The notes: generated from the letters alone by a model not told the origin. 64,000 nt of DNA from Afipia sp. P52-10 (GCF_000516555.1 NZ_AZSJ01000003.1:2530668-2594667); one strand, 5' to 3'; positions 9,001-18,732 are shown, counted from the first letter of the stretch. Numbers and translations are program-made.

Positions 9001-9387
9001 ATGGACGAGCCCTTCTGGCTGACCCGCGAGATCATTGTCGCCATTCATGACGAGCAGCTTGCCATCCACGGCGGAGCGAGCGGCCTGCGTGACGAAGGCA
9101 TGCTCGCTTCGGCAATCGAGCGTCCGCGTAACAGATGGCTCTATGAGCAACCGAAACTGGCCGATCTCGCTGCGGCCTACGCATTCGGTTTGGCGCGTAA
9201 CCCTCCATTTATAAACGGCAACAAGCGAACCTCGCTGCTCGCCCTCTGTACATTCCTCGGAGTTAACGGCGTCGACTTCATCGTTCCGGAAGCTGAAGCC
9301 GCCGCCATCATCCTCGCTCTGGCGGCCGGCGAAGTCAGCGGGGAGAATCTCGCGCGCTGGATCGGTGACAACTGGCCCAAATCCTGA
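9001..9387 (+). CDS. doc: Death-on-curing (Doc/Fic family) toxin, catalytic His replaced
   Basis: Doc toxins phosphorylate elongation factor Tu through a Fic-fold active site. The 128-residue frame matches the family along its length: IVAIHDEQLAIHGG, GLRDEGMLASAIERP, LAAAYAFGLARN, NKRTSLLALCTFL. The signature HxFx(D/N)(A/G)NKR appears as PPFINGNKR at residues 68-76. The codon for the catalytic His is CCT (Pro68, bases 9202-9204). Asn72 is an accepted variant. If the sequence is right, the enzyme should be inactive or work differently. The ribosome binding site is weak, as often for toxins. The frame is intact, which argues against simple decay. Confidence 0.87.
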   Translation: MDEPFWLTREIIVAIHDEQLAIHGGASGLRDEGMLASAIERPRNRWLYEQPKLADLAAAYAFGLARNPPFINGNKRTSLLALCTFLGVNGVDFIVPEAEAAAIILALAAGEVSGENLARWIGDNWPKS

Positions 9388-9533
9388 ACCAAACTCGAAC
9401 AGGCCAGGACTGTGCCTGCATTTTAATGCGATGATGCCTGCGCTTTAGTCATGCGTCCGATTTGCCCACCCGTTGCTCTCGCGGTGCGATTGCGCTAATG
9501 GCGGCGGTAATCGATCGTTAGCTGGAGGGACTG

Positions 9534-9686
9534 ATGGCGGACCATAGCGAAGTGGCGTACACGACGGCGGACGGCAATGACTACGTTGCCCACGAGCAGA
9601 CCTATCTCGGGTTTCTCGCGCTGGTGAAATGGGGCACCATCGCCGTCATCGCCATCGTTGCCTTGATGGGCATCTTCCTCACCTGA
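9534..9686 (+). CDS. aa3-type cytochrome c oxidase subunit IV microprotein
   Basis: A 50-residue protein preceded by GGAGGG. It has a short polar N-terminus (MADHSEVAYTTADGNDYVAHEQTY) followed by one membrane helix (ALVKWGTIAVIAIVALMGIFLT). The HEQTYxGFLxLxKWG pattern is that of the bacterial aa3 oxidase subunit IV family, a small non-catalytic subunit of the respiratory terminal oxidase. It stands alone, before pntAA on the same strand; the main cox genes are elsewhere. Confidence 0.85.
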   Translation: MADHSEVAYTTADGNDYVAHEQTYLGFLALVKWGTIAVIAIVALMGIFLT

Positions 9687-9875
9687 TTTTCTTTTCCCAA
9701 ACGTTTTGACGACAAGCCGGGCCCGCGCAACGACGCGCGGCCCCAAGAACGATATCGGAATCATCGATCCCGATTGCGATTGGTCATGCACGACTGACAA
9801 AGTTTCGTGCTCTAATCCGGTCGGGCTTTAGGTCGGATGTGGCTGGGATCGGTCGATCCCGCCACGGGAGGCGTC

Positions 9876-11006
9876 ATGAAAATTGCAATCCCTAAGGAAA
9901 TTGCGGCGGGCGAACCGCGCGTTGCGGCCGTTCCGGATACGGTGAAGAAATTCAAGGCGCTCGGCGCCGAGGTGCTGGTCGAGGCCGGCGCGGGCGTCTC
10001 GTCCGGCATCCTGGATTCCGACTATGAGGCCGCGGGCGCTGCGATCAGCGCCGATCCGGTGAAGGACGCCGACATCGTGCTGAAGGTGCGCCGTCCCGAG
10101 GCGTCCGAACTCGGCAAGTACAAGCGCGGCGCGCTGGCGATCGCGATCATGGACCCTTACGGCAACGACGCGGCGCTGAAGGCGATGGCCGATGCCGGCG
10201 TTGCGGCGTTCGCGATGGAATTGATGCCGCGCATCACCCGCGCCCAGGTGATGGACGTGCTGTCCTCCCAGGCCAACCTCGCCGGCTATCGCGCGGTGAT
10301 CGAGGCGGCCGAGGCGTTCGGCCGCGCCTTCCCGATGATGATGACGGCGGCCGGCACGGTGCCGGCGGCGAAGGTGTTCGTGATGGGCGTTGGCGTTGCC
10401 GGCCTGCAGGCCATCGCTACCGCGCGCCGGCTCGGCGCCATCGTCACGGCGACCGACGTGCGCCCGGCGGTGAAGGAGCAGGTGGAAAGCCTCGGGGCGA
10501 AGTTCATCGCCGTGGAGGACGAGGAGTTCAAGCAGGCGGAGACGGCGGGCGGCTACGCCAAGGAGATGTCCAAGGACTACCAAGCGAAGCAGGCCGCGCT
10601 GACCGCCGAGCACATCAAGAAGCAGGACATCGTCATCACCACCGCGCTGATTCCGGGCCGTCCGGCGCCGCGGCTGGTGTCGGCCGAGATGGTCAAGTCG
10701 ATGAAGCCCGGCTCGGTGCTGGTTGATCTCGCAGTCGAGCGCGGCGGCAACGTCGAGGGCGTCAAGGCGGGCGAAGTCGCCGATGTCGGCGGCATCAAGA
10801 TCGTCGGCTTCACCAACGTCGCTGGCCGGGTCGCAGCCTCCGCCTCCGGCCTCTACGCCAAGAACCTGCTCGCCTTCGTCGAAACGCTGATCGACAAGGA
10901 GACCAAAGCGGTGGCGGTGAAATGGGACGACGAACTCGTCAAGGCCACCGCGCTGACGCGCGACGGCGCCGTCATCCACCCGAACTTCCAGCCGAAGGGC
11001 GCATAA
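9876..11006 (+). CDS. pntAA: NAD(P) transhydrogenase alpha subunit, part 1
   Basis: Soluble domain I of the proton-pumping transhydrogenase; it binds NAD(H). The N-terminus ([20 protein letters not shown]) and the dinucleotide fold ([22 protein letters not shown]) are family hallmarks, as are [17 protein letters not shown] and the mobile loop region near [17 protein letters not shown] start at 9876 (376 residues), directly after GGGAGG; an in-frame ATG at 9837 lacks such a site and adds a non-conserved stretch. The alpha subunit is split in alphaproteobacterial fashion, the membrane part being the next gene 11 bp downstream. Confidence 0.95.
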   Translation: MKIAIPKEIAAGEPRVAAVPDTVKKFKALGAEVLVEAGAGVSSGILDSDYEAAGAAISADPVKDADIVLKVRRPEASELGKYKRGALAIAIMDPYGNDAALKAMADAGVAAFAMELMPRITRAQVMDVLSSQANLAGYRAVIEAAEAFGRAFPMMMTAAGTVPAAKVFVMGVGVAGLQAIATARRLGAIVTATDVRPAVKEQVESLGAKFIAVEDEEFKQAETAGGYAKEMSKDYQAKQAALTAEHIKKQDIVITTALIPGRPAPRLVSAEMVKSMKPGSVLVDLAVERGGNVEGVKAGEVADVGGIKIVGFTNVAGRVAASASGLYAKNLLAFVETLIDKETKAVAVKWDDELVKATALTRDGAVIHPNFQPKGA

Positions 11007-11017
11007 GGAGCATCGCC

Positions 11018-11341
11018 ATGGATCATCTCGCTCAAGCTGTCGATCCGTTCGTGTTCCGCCTGTCGATCTTCGTGCTGGCGGTGTTCGTCGGATATTTCGT
11101 GGTGTGGTCGGTGACGCCTGCGCTGCATACGCCGCTGATGTCGGTGACCAACGCGATCTCCTCGGTGATCGTGGTCGGCGCGCTGCTCGCGGTCGGCGTG
11201 GCGCTCGCCGGCAACGACGACGGTCCGCTGTGGTCGCGGATCTTCGGTTTCGTGGCGCTGATCTTCGCCTCGATCAATATCTTCGGCGGCTTTCTGGTCA
11301 CCCAGCGCATGCTGGCGATGTACAAGAAGAAGACGAAGTAA
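11018..11341 (+). CDS. pntAB: NAD(P) transhydrogenase alpha subunit, part 2 (membrane)
   Basis: A 107-residue membrane protein with three hydrophobic helices ([57 protein letters not shown]), ending in MYKKKTK. This is the C-terminal membrane domain of PntA encoded separately. AAGGAG stands 7 bases before the ATG and overlaps the end of pntAA. Together with PntB it forms the proton channel. Confidence 0.95.
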   Translation: MDHLAQAVDPFVFRLSIFVLAVFVGYFVVWSVTPALHTPLMSVTNAISSVIVVGALLAVGVALAGNDDGPLWSRIFGFVALIFASINIFGGFLVTQRMLAMYKKKTK

Positions 11342-11356
11342 GAAGGGGCGGGGGCC

Positions 11357-12757
11357 ATGAACGCAAATCTCCAGGCGCTGCTCTATCTGATCGCCGGATC
11401 GCTTTTCATTCTGTCGCTGCGCGGGCTGTCGAGCCCGGCGTCGTCGCGTCAGGGCAACATGCTCGGCATGATCGGCATGGCGATCGCGATCGCCACCACG
11501 CTCGCCGCGCATCCGCCGTCCGGCGGCATCGGCTGGCTGCTGGTGCTCGGCGGCATCGCCATTGGCGGCGGCATCGGGGCGGTGATCGCCCGCCGCGTGC
11601 CGATGACCTCGATGCCGGAACTGGTCGCCGCCTTCCACTCGCTGGTCGGCATGGCGGCGGTGCTGGTGGCGGCGGCGGCGTTCTACGCGCCGGGCGCCTT
11701 CGACATCGGTGTCCGCGGCGCCATCCACAAGTCGAGCCTGGTCGAAATGTCGCTCGGCGTCGCCATCGGCGCGCTGACCTTCACCGGCTCGGTGATCGCG
11801 TTCCTGAAGCTGTCCGGGCGCATGAGCGGCGCGCCGATCATTCTGCCGGCGCGGCATCTGATCAATATCGTGCTCGGCCTCGCGCTGGTGTTCTTCATCT
11901 ACGGCCTGGTGGTCTCGCAGAGCGCGATCGACTTCTGGCTCATCACCATCATCGCGCTGGTGCTCGGCGCGCTGCTGATCATCCCGATCGGTGGCGCCGA
12001 CATGCCGGTGGTGATCTCGATGCTGAACTCGTATTCGGGCTGGGCCGCGGCCGGCATCGGCTTCACCCTCGGCAACTCGGCGCTGATCATCACTGGCGCG
12101 CTGGTCGGCTCCTCGGGCGCGATTCTGTCCTACATCATGTGCCACGCGATGAACCGTTCGTTCATCTCGGTGATCCTCGGCGGCTTCGGCGGCGAGACGG
12201 CGGCTGCGGGCGGTGCTGGCGGCGGCGAGGCGAAACCGGTGAAGCTCGGCTCCGCCGACGACGCGGCCTTCATCATGAAGAACGCGCAGAAGGTGATCAT
12301 CGTCCCCGGCTACGGCATGGCGGTGGCGCAGGCCCAGCACGCGCTGCGCGAGATGGCCGACCTTTTGAAGAAGGAAGGCGTCGAGGTGAAGTACGCGATC
12401 CATCCGGTCGCGGGCCGCATGCCCGGCCACATGAACGTGCTGCTCGCCGAGGCCAACGTGCCCTACGACGAGGTGTTCGAACTCGAAGACATCAACTCCG
12501 AGTTCGCGCAGGCCGACATCGCTTTCGTCATCGGCGCCAACGACGTGACCAACCCGGCGGCGGAAGAGGACAAGACCTCGCCGATCTACGGCATGCCGGT
12601 GCTGCAGGTCTGGAAGGCGGGCACGGTGATGTTCATCAAGCGCTCGCTCGCGTCCGGTTATGCAGGCATCGACAACCCGCTGTTCTATCGCGACAACACG
12701 ATGATGCTGCTGGGCGATGCCAAGAAGGTCACCGAGAGCATCGTCAAGGCGATGTAA
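11357..12757 (+). CDS. pntB: NAD(P) transhydrogenase beta subunit
   Basis: Membrane and NADP(H)-binding subunit of the transhydrogenase, coupling proton entry to NADPH formation. About 260 N-terminal residues contain many hydrophobic helices with conserved Gly-rich turns. The C-terminal domain III begins near VIIVPGYGMAVAQAQHALREMADLL and carries HPVAGRMPGHMNVLLAEANVPYD and GANDVTNPAA, the NADP-binding signatures. The total of 466 residues is normal. It is preceded by AAGGGGCGGGGGCC and completes the three-gene pnt operon. Confidence 0.96.
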   Translation: MNANLQALLYLIAGSLFILSLRGLSSPASSRQGNMLGMIGMAIAIATTLAAHPPSGGIGWLLVLGGIAIGGGIGAVIARRVPMTSMPELVAAFHSLVGMAAVLVAAAAFYAPGAFDIGVRGAIHKSSLVEMSLGVAIGALTFTGSVIAFLKLSGRMSGAPIILPARHLINIVLGLALVFFIYGLVVSQSAIDFWLITIIALVLGALLIIPIGGADMPVVISMLNSYSGWAAAGIGFTLGNSALIITGALVGSSGAILSYIMCHAMNRSFISVILGGFGGETAAAGGAGGGEAKPVKLGSADDAAFIMKNAQKVIIVPGYGMAVAQAQHALREMADLLKKEGVEVKYAIHPVAGRMPGHMNVLLAEANVPYDEVFELEDINSEFAQADIAFVIGANDVTNPAAEEDKTSPIYGMPVLQVWKAGTVMFIKRSLASGYAGIDNPLFYRDNTMMLLGDAKKVTESIVKAM

Positions 12758-12761
12758 CCCG

Positions 12762-12782
12762 CGGCGGGGCTTGGCCCCGCCG
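12762..12782. terminator. GC hairpin after pntB, weak terminator candidate
   Basis: Perfect 9-bp arms (CGGCGGGGC / GCCCCGCCG) around TTG, 4 bases after the pntB stop. There is no T-run on either strand, so intrinsic termination is uncertain. It sits between convergent genes, where a hairpin could serve both. Confidence 0.45.
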
Positions 12783-12815
12783 GCGGCCGTTGCTCGGGTA
12801 CGCTTGCCCGCGTGA

Positions 12816-14006
12816 TCAGTCGATCAGGACGCCGAACGCCGCTGCCGTCGCTCCGACGCCGGCGGCGAGCGGTCCGTAACGCAGCGCCTTGGCGCGGATG
12901 TCCTTCGGCAGCGCCAGCACCGCCTGCTTGAGCCGCGCTCGCGCATGCTGCCGGGCGATCTTGTACAGCGTGCCCATCGCCGTCAGCCCGACGCAGTAGT
13001 CCTGCACCGGCTCCTCGCTGTGGCCCCGGGTCCAGCGCAGCTTGTAGGCATCGCGCGGCGGCAGCAGGTCGTAGCGCGAGAAGCCCAGCTCGAAGCACCA
13101 TGCAAGCGTCAGCATCATCTGCTCCTGGCCGGGGCTGAAGGCGGCGAGTGCGGGATCGAACGCGCCCATGAAGGCTGCGTAGTGATGCTGGTTGGCGAAG
13201 CCGAGCTCGATCGCCACCGGCGCCGCGCCGGCCGAAAGCACGCTGACATGCACGCCGGGCCCGTTCGCCGCCGCCATCAGCGTGGCTTCGTGGTCCTCGG
13301 CGCCGATCACGCGGCTGGATAGCCCCTGGTCGCGCAGCCACTGCCGTTTCCACTGCAAGGCCGTCGCCAGTGCCGCCTGTCCCGCCGCCCCGGACAGCAC
13401 CGTGAAGCGAAGCGGCCCATGCGCCTTCTCGAGCTTGCGCCGCCGCTGCCGGCGCATCCGTTGCGTATGTTTGCTGAACTGCGCCTCGTAGGCGTCGAAG
13501 CTGTCGAACGCCAGCAGATCGACGAACGGCGCGCCGTCGTGGCCGATGCCCGCGTTCGGCATGGCGGTGAGGGCCGGAGCCAGACCGGAGTCCGCGCGCA
13601 CCGCCCGGCACAGGATCGCATCGACGCGGTGTTGGGTCTGGAGCCGATGGCACAGGGTCTGGAACGTCTCGTCATCGAGCGGTTCGCCGATCACGTCGCT
13701 GTACTGGGTGAAGGGGCTGGCGAGGTCGGTGGCGACAAGCACGCCATAGCGGCGCTCGAGCCGCAGCGGCCACAGCGTCCGGGCCGTGCCTGCGCGCGTG
13801 ACGGTGGCGACCAGCGCCTGCGGCGCGGTCGCGAGCGCCGCCAGCAGCAGATCCGTCTGGTGAAACACCGTTCCCGGACGCGGATGGCCACGGCCGATGT
13901 CGTCGGCCTGGCGCAGCAGTGCCGCCGCCTCGGCGCCTGCCGCTAGCGACAACACGGCGGCGCCGTGCGGACGGTGCGAGGCTGGGAGGGGGCGGGGGAG
14001 CGGCAT
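12816..14006 (-). CDS. GNAT-fold acetyltransferase, CelD/BcsL-like
   Basis: Protein of 396 residues with the double GNAT layout of the CelD/BcsL family (Acetyltransf_6 type). The N-terminal half has LVATDLASPFTQYSDVIGEP. A basic stretch follows (FSKHTQRMRRQRRRKLEKAHG), then the C-terminal GNAT half with VAIELGFANQHHYAAFMGAFDP, SPGQEQMMLTLAWCFELGFSRYDLLPPRD and AYKLRWTRG. Members of this family act in polysaccharide or cell-envelope modification in several bacteria, but the substrate cannot be read here. It is monocistronic, convergent with pntB and divergent from the next gene. Confidence 0.72.
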   Translation of the reverse strand: MPLPRPLPASHRPHGAAVLSLAAGAEAAALLRQADDIGRGHPRPGTVFHQTDLLLAALATAPQALVATVTRAGTARTLWPLRLERRYGVLVATDLASPFTQYSDVIGEPLDDETFQTLCHRLQTQHRVDAILCRAVRADSGLAPALTAMPNAGIGHDGAPFVDLLAFDSFDAYEAQFSKHTQRMRRQRRRKLEKAHGPLRFTVLSGAAGQAALATALQWKRQWLRDQGLSSRVIGAEDHEATLMAAANGPGVHVSVLSAGAAPVAIELGFANQHHYAAFMGAFDPALAAFSPGQEQMMLTLAWCFELGFSRYDLLPPRDAYKLRWTRGHSEEPVQDYCVGLTAMGTLYKIARQHARARLKQAVLALPKDIRAKALRYGPLAAGVGATAAAFGVLID

Positions 14007-14228
14007 GCGGGCCTTCAGCAGAACGGGGCGCGCGTTCGCGCCGGTCCTCGACCAAACCAGCGCATGATTAGCGGCAGGTTACGAACCGGTGCGATGCAAT
14101 GGCGCAGCATCGGCGGGACTATCCGCAAGGCCCAATCGGTGCTTTGCCACCGATCCGTCGCAGTTGATCCCTCAATCGGCCCAAAATGTCGCGCACTGAG
14201 TTCCCCCGGAGGGGCAGGGGAGTCGTCG

Positions 14229-15125
14229 ATGTTCGGAATGGTGAAATACCTGTCGCAATTTGTGCTGCAGATGTTGCCGTCGATCACGGCGACCGTGGTC
14301 GGCGCATACATTGTCGCGACCTACATCAACCCGAGGACCCCGCCGGAGTCCGCCCGCACGGCCGCCCAGACGCAACAGGCCAGCAAGCCCGCCGCGGCGA
14401 AGGCGGCGTCCGGCGACGCAGGTCCTGCAGCCAGTGCCGAGCAGGCGGCGATCCAGCCCGCCGCGAAGCCGGCCGACGACAAGCCGGTGGAGGCGGCCGA
14501 AAGGACCGAGAAGCCGAAGCCGGTGAAAGGCGCGACCGCCCCGGCCGCGGCGTCTGCAGATGTGCGCATGATCTCGCTCGCGAAGCCCGCGGCCGCAGCC
14601 GGCGAAGCGCAGAACCAGGTTTCGAGCCCGGCCTCGCCGCAAGCGCAGCCGGCCGCCACCGAGGCGCGCAGCGCCAACGATCTGGTACGCGCGGCGATCC
14701 AGCGCCTGCGCAGCACTCCGGAAACGAAGCCGGAAACCAAGGAAGCCAGCCGCAGCGAGGAAAGCGTCCGGACCGCGCCGTTGCCGCGCGCGCCGCAGCA
14801 GGTCCGACTGGCGCCTGAGCCGCAGCCGCAAACCACTGCCCCGGCGCTGATCCCGGCGTCCGCGCCGCCGCTGCCGCCGGCGATCGACATCGCCGCGCCG
14901 CGCTATCCGCAGACCGACGAGATCACGGCCTCGGCCGCTGATCCTGAGCGCGCGCGCGATCCGGGACGGCTGACGCCGCCGGTCGATGTGCCGATGCGGG
15001 CTGCCCGGGCGCCGCTCGATCTGCGGGCGACCAACACCGCCAGCAACAGCGCAACCAACGACGACTTCTTCTCCGCCACCCTGACCGCGACCAAGTCGCT
15101 GCTGCGGGCGATCACGCCGAACTGA
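14229..15125 (+). CDS. Membrane-anchored Pro/Ala-rich protein of unknown function
   Basis: Not recognised as a named family. The 298-residue frame starts with one membrane helix (YLSQFVLQMLPSITATVVGAYIVATYI). About 240 residues of Ala/Pro/Glu/Lys-rich low-complexity sequence follow, with a short conserved-looking piece NDLVRAAIQRLRSTPE and an ordered C-terminus (NDDFFSATLTATKSLLRAI). This looks like a single-pass protein with a disordered periplasmic or cytoplasmic tail. GGGGAG precedes the ATG. The frame could be extended upstream to 13965, but without a good ribosome site. A strong bidirectional terminator follows. Confidence 0.6.
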   Translation: MFGMVKYLSQFVLQMLPSITATVVGAYIVATYINPRTPPESARTAAQTQQASKPAAAKAASGDAGPAASAEQAAIQPAAKPADDKPVEAAERTEKPKPVKGATAPAAASADVRMISLAKPAAAAGEAQNQVSSPASPQAQPAATEARSANDLVRAAIQRLRSTPETKPETKEASRSEESVRTAPLPRAPQQVRLAPEPQPQTTAPALIPASAPPLPPAIDIAAPRYPQTDEITASAADPERARDPGRLTPPVDVPMRAARAPLDLRATNTASNSATNDDFFSATLTATKSLLRAITPN

Positions 15126-15225
15126 CAGGAGCCGCAGCCGGACCTGATCGATGTCGGGACTGGCGCGATGCGACGAGCGCGGCCGCCGCTCAGGTCGACG
15201 GGTGAGGCGTCAAGACGAGGCAAAC

Positions 15226-15255
15226 AAAAACGCGAGCCGGCCGGCTCGCGTTTTT
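15226..15255. terminator. Bidirectional intrinsic terminator
   Basis: A perfect palindrome CGCGAGCCGGCCGGCTCGCG flanked by A5 on the left and T5 on the right. It can end both the plus-strand gene at 15125 and rpsU on the minus strand, 25 bases past its stop. Confidence 0.9.
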
Positions 15256-15280
15256 CGTATCGAAACGAATTCGGTAAGCG

Positions 15281-15562
15281 TTAGGCGCGCGGACCGCGCG
15301 GACCTGCGCCCGGGCCACGGCCGGCACCGGCGCGCGCGTCGGTCTTCGGCTTCATCGGCAGCAGGCCTTCGCGCTGCAGCTTCTTGCGGGCGAGCTTGCG
15401 CGCGCGGCGAACGGCTTCCGCCTTCTCGCGGGCCTTCTTCTCGGAGGGCTTTTCGTAATGTCCGCGAAGCTTCATCTCGCGGAAGATACCCTCGCGCTGC
15501 ATCTTCTTCTTCAGCGCCTTGAGAGCCTGGTCGACATTGTTATCGCGAACGAGAACCTGCAC
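15281..15562 (-). CDS. rpsU: 30S ribosomal protein S21
   Basis: Small basic ribosomal protein: [20 protein letters not shown], then [21 protein letters not shown] and [19 protein letters not shown], the S21 signature. At 93 residues it carries an alphaproteobacterial tail rich in Arg, Gly and Pro ([16 protein letters not shown]). It lies downstream of purK on the same strand but 161 bases away, and probably has its own promoter. S21 takes part in initiation near the 3' end of 16S rRNA. Confidence 0.96.
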   Translation of the reverse strand: MQVLVRDNNVDQALKALKKKMQREGIFREMKLRGHYEKPSEKKAREKAEAVRRARKLARKKLQREGLLPMKPKTDARAGAGRGPGAGPRGPRA

Positions 15563-15723
15563 GCAGCATCCTTTGCTTTAGCCGAACGGGTGATCGGTTT
15601 GGAAAACGGGAGACGAAAAGGCGCCTCAAATGGCGGAACACTTGTCGTCAGGCGGGCGGATGTACCAGATCGAAAAGGAATTGTCTACCGGGCCGCAAGG
15701 TCCGGACGGCCAATGGGAGGCTT

Positions 15724-16833
15724 TTAAACCGGGGTTTTGGCCGGTTTTTCGGCGGGGCGGACCTCGGTGACATGGCCCATTTTGCGCCCCTCCCGGGCCG
15801 GTCCCTTGCCGTAGAGGTGGACGGTGGCGCCGGGCTTGGCGAGCCAGTCGGCGTAGCCTTCGATGTCGCTGCCGATCAGGTTGGTCATGGTGACGGCGCC
15901 ATGCCGCTGCTGCGGCGCCAGCGGCCAGCCGGCGATGGCGCGGATATGCTGCTCGAACTGCGACACGGAGGCGCCGTCCAGCGTCCAGTGGCCGGAATTA
16001 TGCACCCGCGGCGCGATCTCGTTGACCAGCAGTTCGGTTCCATTCTGCACGAACATCTCGACGGCGAGGACGCCGGTGTAGTCGAACGCGTCGGCGATCC
16101 GGCGGGTGATGTCGCGCGCCTGCGCGGCCAGTTCGTCCGGAATGTTGGCGGGAACATGCGAGAACTTGAGGATGTGGTCGCGGTGCTCGTTCTCGGTGAC
16201 GTCGTAGCACTCCACATGGCCGTCGAAGCCGCGCGCGGCGACCACGGAGATTTCCCGCTCGAACGGCACGAACGCTTCCAGGATCGCCGCGTGGGTTCCC
16301 AGCTCGTCCCAGATTTCCTTCAGCCCGTTGCTGGCGCGGATCAGCACCTGGCCCTTGCCGTCGTAGCCGAAGCGCCGCGTCTTCAGCACCGCCGGCAGGC
16401 CGATCTTCAGCACCGCCTGCTTCAGGCCCTCGAGCGAGGTGACGTCGGCATAGTCGGCGGTGCCGATGCCGAGCTTGCGCACGAAATCCTTCTCCGCCAG
16501 CCGGTCCTGGGTGATCTGCAGCACCGCGGGATCCGGCAGCACCGGCCGCCGCGCGGCGAGGATCATTGCGGTTCCCGACGGCACGTTCTCGAATTCGTAG
16601 GTCACCACATCGACGTCGGCGGCGAACAGTTCGAGCGCGGCCACATCGGCATATTCGGCGCAGGTCGCGCGCTGCACCACATCGAATGCGGGCGAATCCG
16701 GATCGGGCGAATAGACGTGGCACTTCAGGCCGAGACGCGCGGCGGCAAGCGCCAGCATGCGCCCCAACTGGCCGCCACCCAGAATCCCGATCGTGTCGCC
16801 AGGATTGAGCTTCACTTTGCTTGGAGCAGTCAC
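15724..16833 (-). CDS. purK: N5-carboxyaminoimidazole ribonucleotide synthase
   Basis: Purine synthesis enzyme joining AIR and bicarbonate with ATP. ATP-grasp protein of 369 residues: N-terminal [20 protein letters not shown], central [30 protein letters not shown], and C-terminal [19 protein letters not shown] with [15 protein letters not shown], all PurK hallmarks. The start is the GTG at 16833, which overlaps the purE stop as GTGA; this argues for translational coupling. The frame extends further upstream only inside purE. No T-run terminator follows the stop. Confidence 0.95.
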   Translation of the reverse strand: MTAPSKVKLNPGDTIGILGGGQLGRMLALAAARLGLKCHVYSPDPDSPAFDVVQRATCAEYADVAALELFAADVDVVTYEFENVPSGTAMILAARRPVLPDPAVLQITQDRLAEKDFVRKLGIGTADYADVTSLEGLKQAVLKIGLPAVLKTRRFGYDGKGQVLIRASNGLKEIWDELGTHAAILEAFVPFEREISVVAARGFDGHVECYDVTENEHRDHILKFSHVPANIPDELAAQARDITRRIADAFDYTGVLAVEMFVQNGTELLVNEIAPRVHNSGHWTLDGASVSQFEQHIRAIAGWPLAPQQRHGAVTMTNLIGSDIEGYADWLAKPGATVHLYGKGPAREGRKMGHVTEVRPAEKPAKTPV

Positions 16834-17318
16834 GAACGATCCTCGGGCCGCTCGGCAACGGCCGCAGTCTGGTGTTGGCGCCACGCGGCGAGCCGTTCCG
16901 CGAGCGCCGCGTCGTTCAGCGCCAGCACGCTGGCCGCGAGCAGGGCCGCGTTGATAGCGCCCGCCTTGCCGATTGCCAATGTTCCCACCGGGATCCCGGC
17001 CGGCATTTGCACAATGGAATAGAGCGAATCGACCCCCGACAGCGCCTTCGATTCCACCGGCACGCCAAACACTGGCAACTCGGTCAGCGAGGCGGCCATG
17101 CCCGGCAGATGCGCGGCCCCGCCGGCCCCGGCGATCACCACCTTGAAGCCTGCGGCCTTGGCGCCCTTGGCGAAGGCGAACAGCCGCTCCGGCGTGCGAT
17201 GCGCCGAGACGATCCGGCACTCATGGGCGACGCCCAGCGCCTCCAGCGTGTCGGCGGCGTGACGCATCGTTTCCCAGTCGGACTGGCTACCCATGATGAT
17301 GGCGACAAGTGCGCTCAT
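16830..17318 (-). CDS. purE: N5-CAIR mutase (class I PurE)
   Basis: Converts N5-CAIR to CAIR, the step after PurK. Signature pieces are [72 protein letters not shown] and [20 protein letters not shown], all typical of the bacterial octameric enzyme (162 residues). I chose the ATG at 17318 over an in-frame ATG at 17348, because family members begin right at this [11 protein letters not shown]. It shares a four-base overlap with purK, so the two are one operon. Confidence 0.95.
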   Translation of the reverse strand: MSALVAIIMGSQSDWETMRHAADTLEALGVAHECRIVSAHRTPERLFAFAKGAKAAGFKVVIAGAGGAAHLPGMAASLTELPVFGVPVESKALSGVDSLYSIVQMPAGIPVGTLAIGKAGAINAALLAASVLALNDAALAERLAAWRQHQTAAVAERPEDRS

Positions 17319-17433
17319 GTGGCCTGTGGCTGCCTCGTTGGTGTGCACGCATCAAGTGCAAAAAAGAGCGCGGATTATAGGGATCGACCTATGCGAGGCA
17401 AGCGGGCGGAGCCGGTAATGGCGCGCATGGTCA

Positions 17434-18219
17434 ATGCGGATGGTCAACGCGCTTGCGCCGCGCGCGGGGGCGCGGCATGGCTCTGGCCGAAGGTTCAAGA
17501 CGCCCGTGCCCCGCAAAGCTGCTCCATCCTCCCCCCGTTCCCCCGCACGCCGCGGCCGCGCCGCCAAGGCGCCGGGCAAGCCGGCCGCGACGCGCGCGCC
17601 GAAGGCTTCTTCTGCCGCGGCCTCGCGACGCGACCCGGCGGCGGTGATCGAGGCGCTGACCCGCCGGCTGGCGCGGGCGCGGCGGCAGATCGCGGCGCTC
17701 GAGGCGCGGGCCGATACCGATGCCTTGCTCGACATTCCGAACCGGCGCGGCTTCGAGCGCGAACTGAAGCGGGCGATTGCCTATCTGCGGCGGTATCGCG
17801 CGTCGGCGGCGCTGCTGATCGCCGATGTCGATCGGCTGAAGCCGGTCAACGATACCTTCGGGCATGCCGCAGGCGACCACATGCTGAAGGCGATCGTCAG
17901 TGTGCTGGCCGCGAACACCCGCCAGTCGGACGTGCTGGCCCGGCTCGGCGGCGACGAGTTCGCGATGCTGCTGTGGAATCTCAGCGAGCAGGATGCGCAG
18001 GCGAAGGCGAGCGCGCTGGAGCGGGCCGTGGATGGCGCGGTGTGCGACTACCGCGGACGGGTGCTGCGGCTCGGCGTGTCGCTCGGCATCACCATGCTGG
18101 GTGCCGACGACGATGTGCAGGCGGTGCTCGAGCGCGCCGATCAGGCGATGTACGCGCGCAAGCAGGCGCGTGGCCGCAGCCGCAAACCGCGCAAGCAGAG
18201 TCCGCGTCTCACGCGATGA
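17434..18219 (+). CDS. GGDEF diguanylate cyclase
   Basis: Makes cyclic di-GMP from GTP. The N-terminal 65 residues are basic and low in complexity (Arg, Pro, Ala). A short coiled coil follows (VIEALTRRLARARRQIAALEARADTD), and then a full GGDEF domain with LGGDEF (GGDEF at 172-176) and the allosteric inhibition site RxxD at 162-165, five residues before it. Both key motifs are intact, so an active, product-inhibited enzyme is likely. The start is uncertain: a GTG at 17506 (VPRKAAPSS) is in frame and would remove 24 residues. It overlaps the convergent DUF465 gene by 11 bp. Confidence 0.88.
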   Translation: MRMVNALAPRAGARHGSGRRFKTPVPRKAAPSSPRSPARRGRAAKAPGKPAATRAPKASSAAASRRDPAAVIEALTRRLARARRQIAALEARADTDALLDIPNRRGFERELKRAIAYLRRYRASAALLIADVDRLKPVNDTFGHAAGDHMLKAIVSVLAANTRQSDVLARLGGDEFAMLLWNLSEQDAQAKASALERAVDGAVCDYRGRVLRLGVSLGITMLGADDDVQAVLERADQAMYARKQARGRSRKPRKQSPRLTR

Positions 18220-18415
18220 TGTCGGGCGTGATCTGATCTTCGATGAAGGCGATGCGGTCGCGCAGTTGCAGCTTGCGCTTCTTCAGCCGCTGCAACTGCA
18301 GCAGGTCGCGCGCCGGCGAGAGCTGCAGCGCGGCGATCGCCGCGTCGAGGTCACGATGTTCCTGCTGCAGGCGCACGAGCTCGGCCCGAAACTCAACGTC
18401 GTCTTCGTCGGTCAT
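18209..18415 (-). CDS. DUF465 / YdcH-family small protein
   Basis: A 68-residue charged helical hairpin: MTDEDDVEFRAELVRLQQEHRDLDAAI then LLQLQRLKKRKLQLRDRIAFIEDQI. This H(R/E)xLDxxI ... LKKRKLxLRDRI pattern defines the DUF465 (YdcH) family. Function is unknown; members are small cytoplasmic proteins. The ATG at 18415 was chosen because upstream residues are not family-like. Its 3' end overlaps the GGDEF gene, and a second DUF465 gene lies 300 bp to the right on the other strand. Confidence 0.85.
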   Translation of the reverse strand: MTDEDDVEFRAELVRLQQEHRDLDAAIAALQLSPARDLLQLQRLKKRKLQLRDRIAFIEDQITPDIIA

Positions 18416-18732
18416 GGTCGTCGTGTTGCTCGCAGCGTGTGACCCGTGCAGCGGCGGTCTGCCGGGCAGCCGGCCGCCTGCGCAATGAGAATGTCGACGT
18501 GGAGCGGTGTTACGCCGCATGCAGCGGACCCTGCGGCGCATGCCGGTTCCACCCAGGCAGCAAATTGCTTCGAAATTATCTGCGGTTCCGTCGATTGTGG
18601 CAAGCCATCGCGGCGCGCGGTCGCTTCAATATTGTTGGTTCAATATTAACGACGCTGCGCAAAGCCGCAGTCGACAGCGCATCGCAGTTATGTACAATCG
18701 GCTGTCCAGAACGAAGTCAGATGGAGGTGCCA

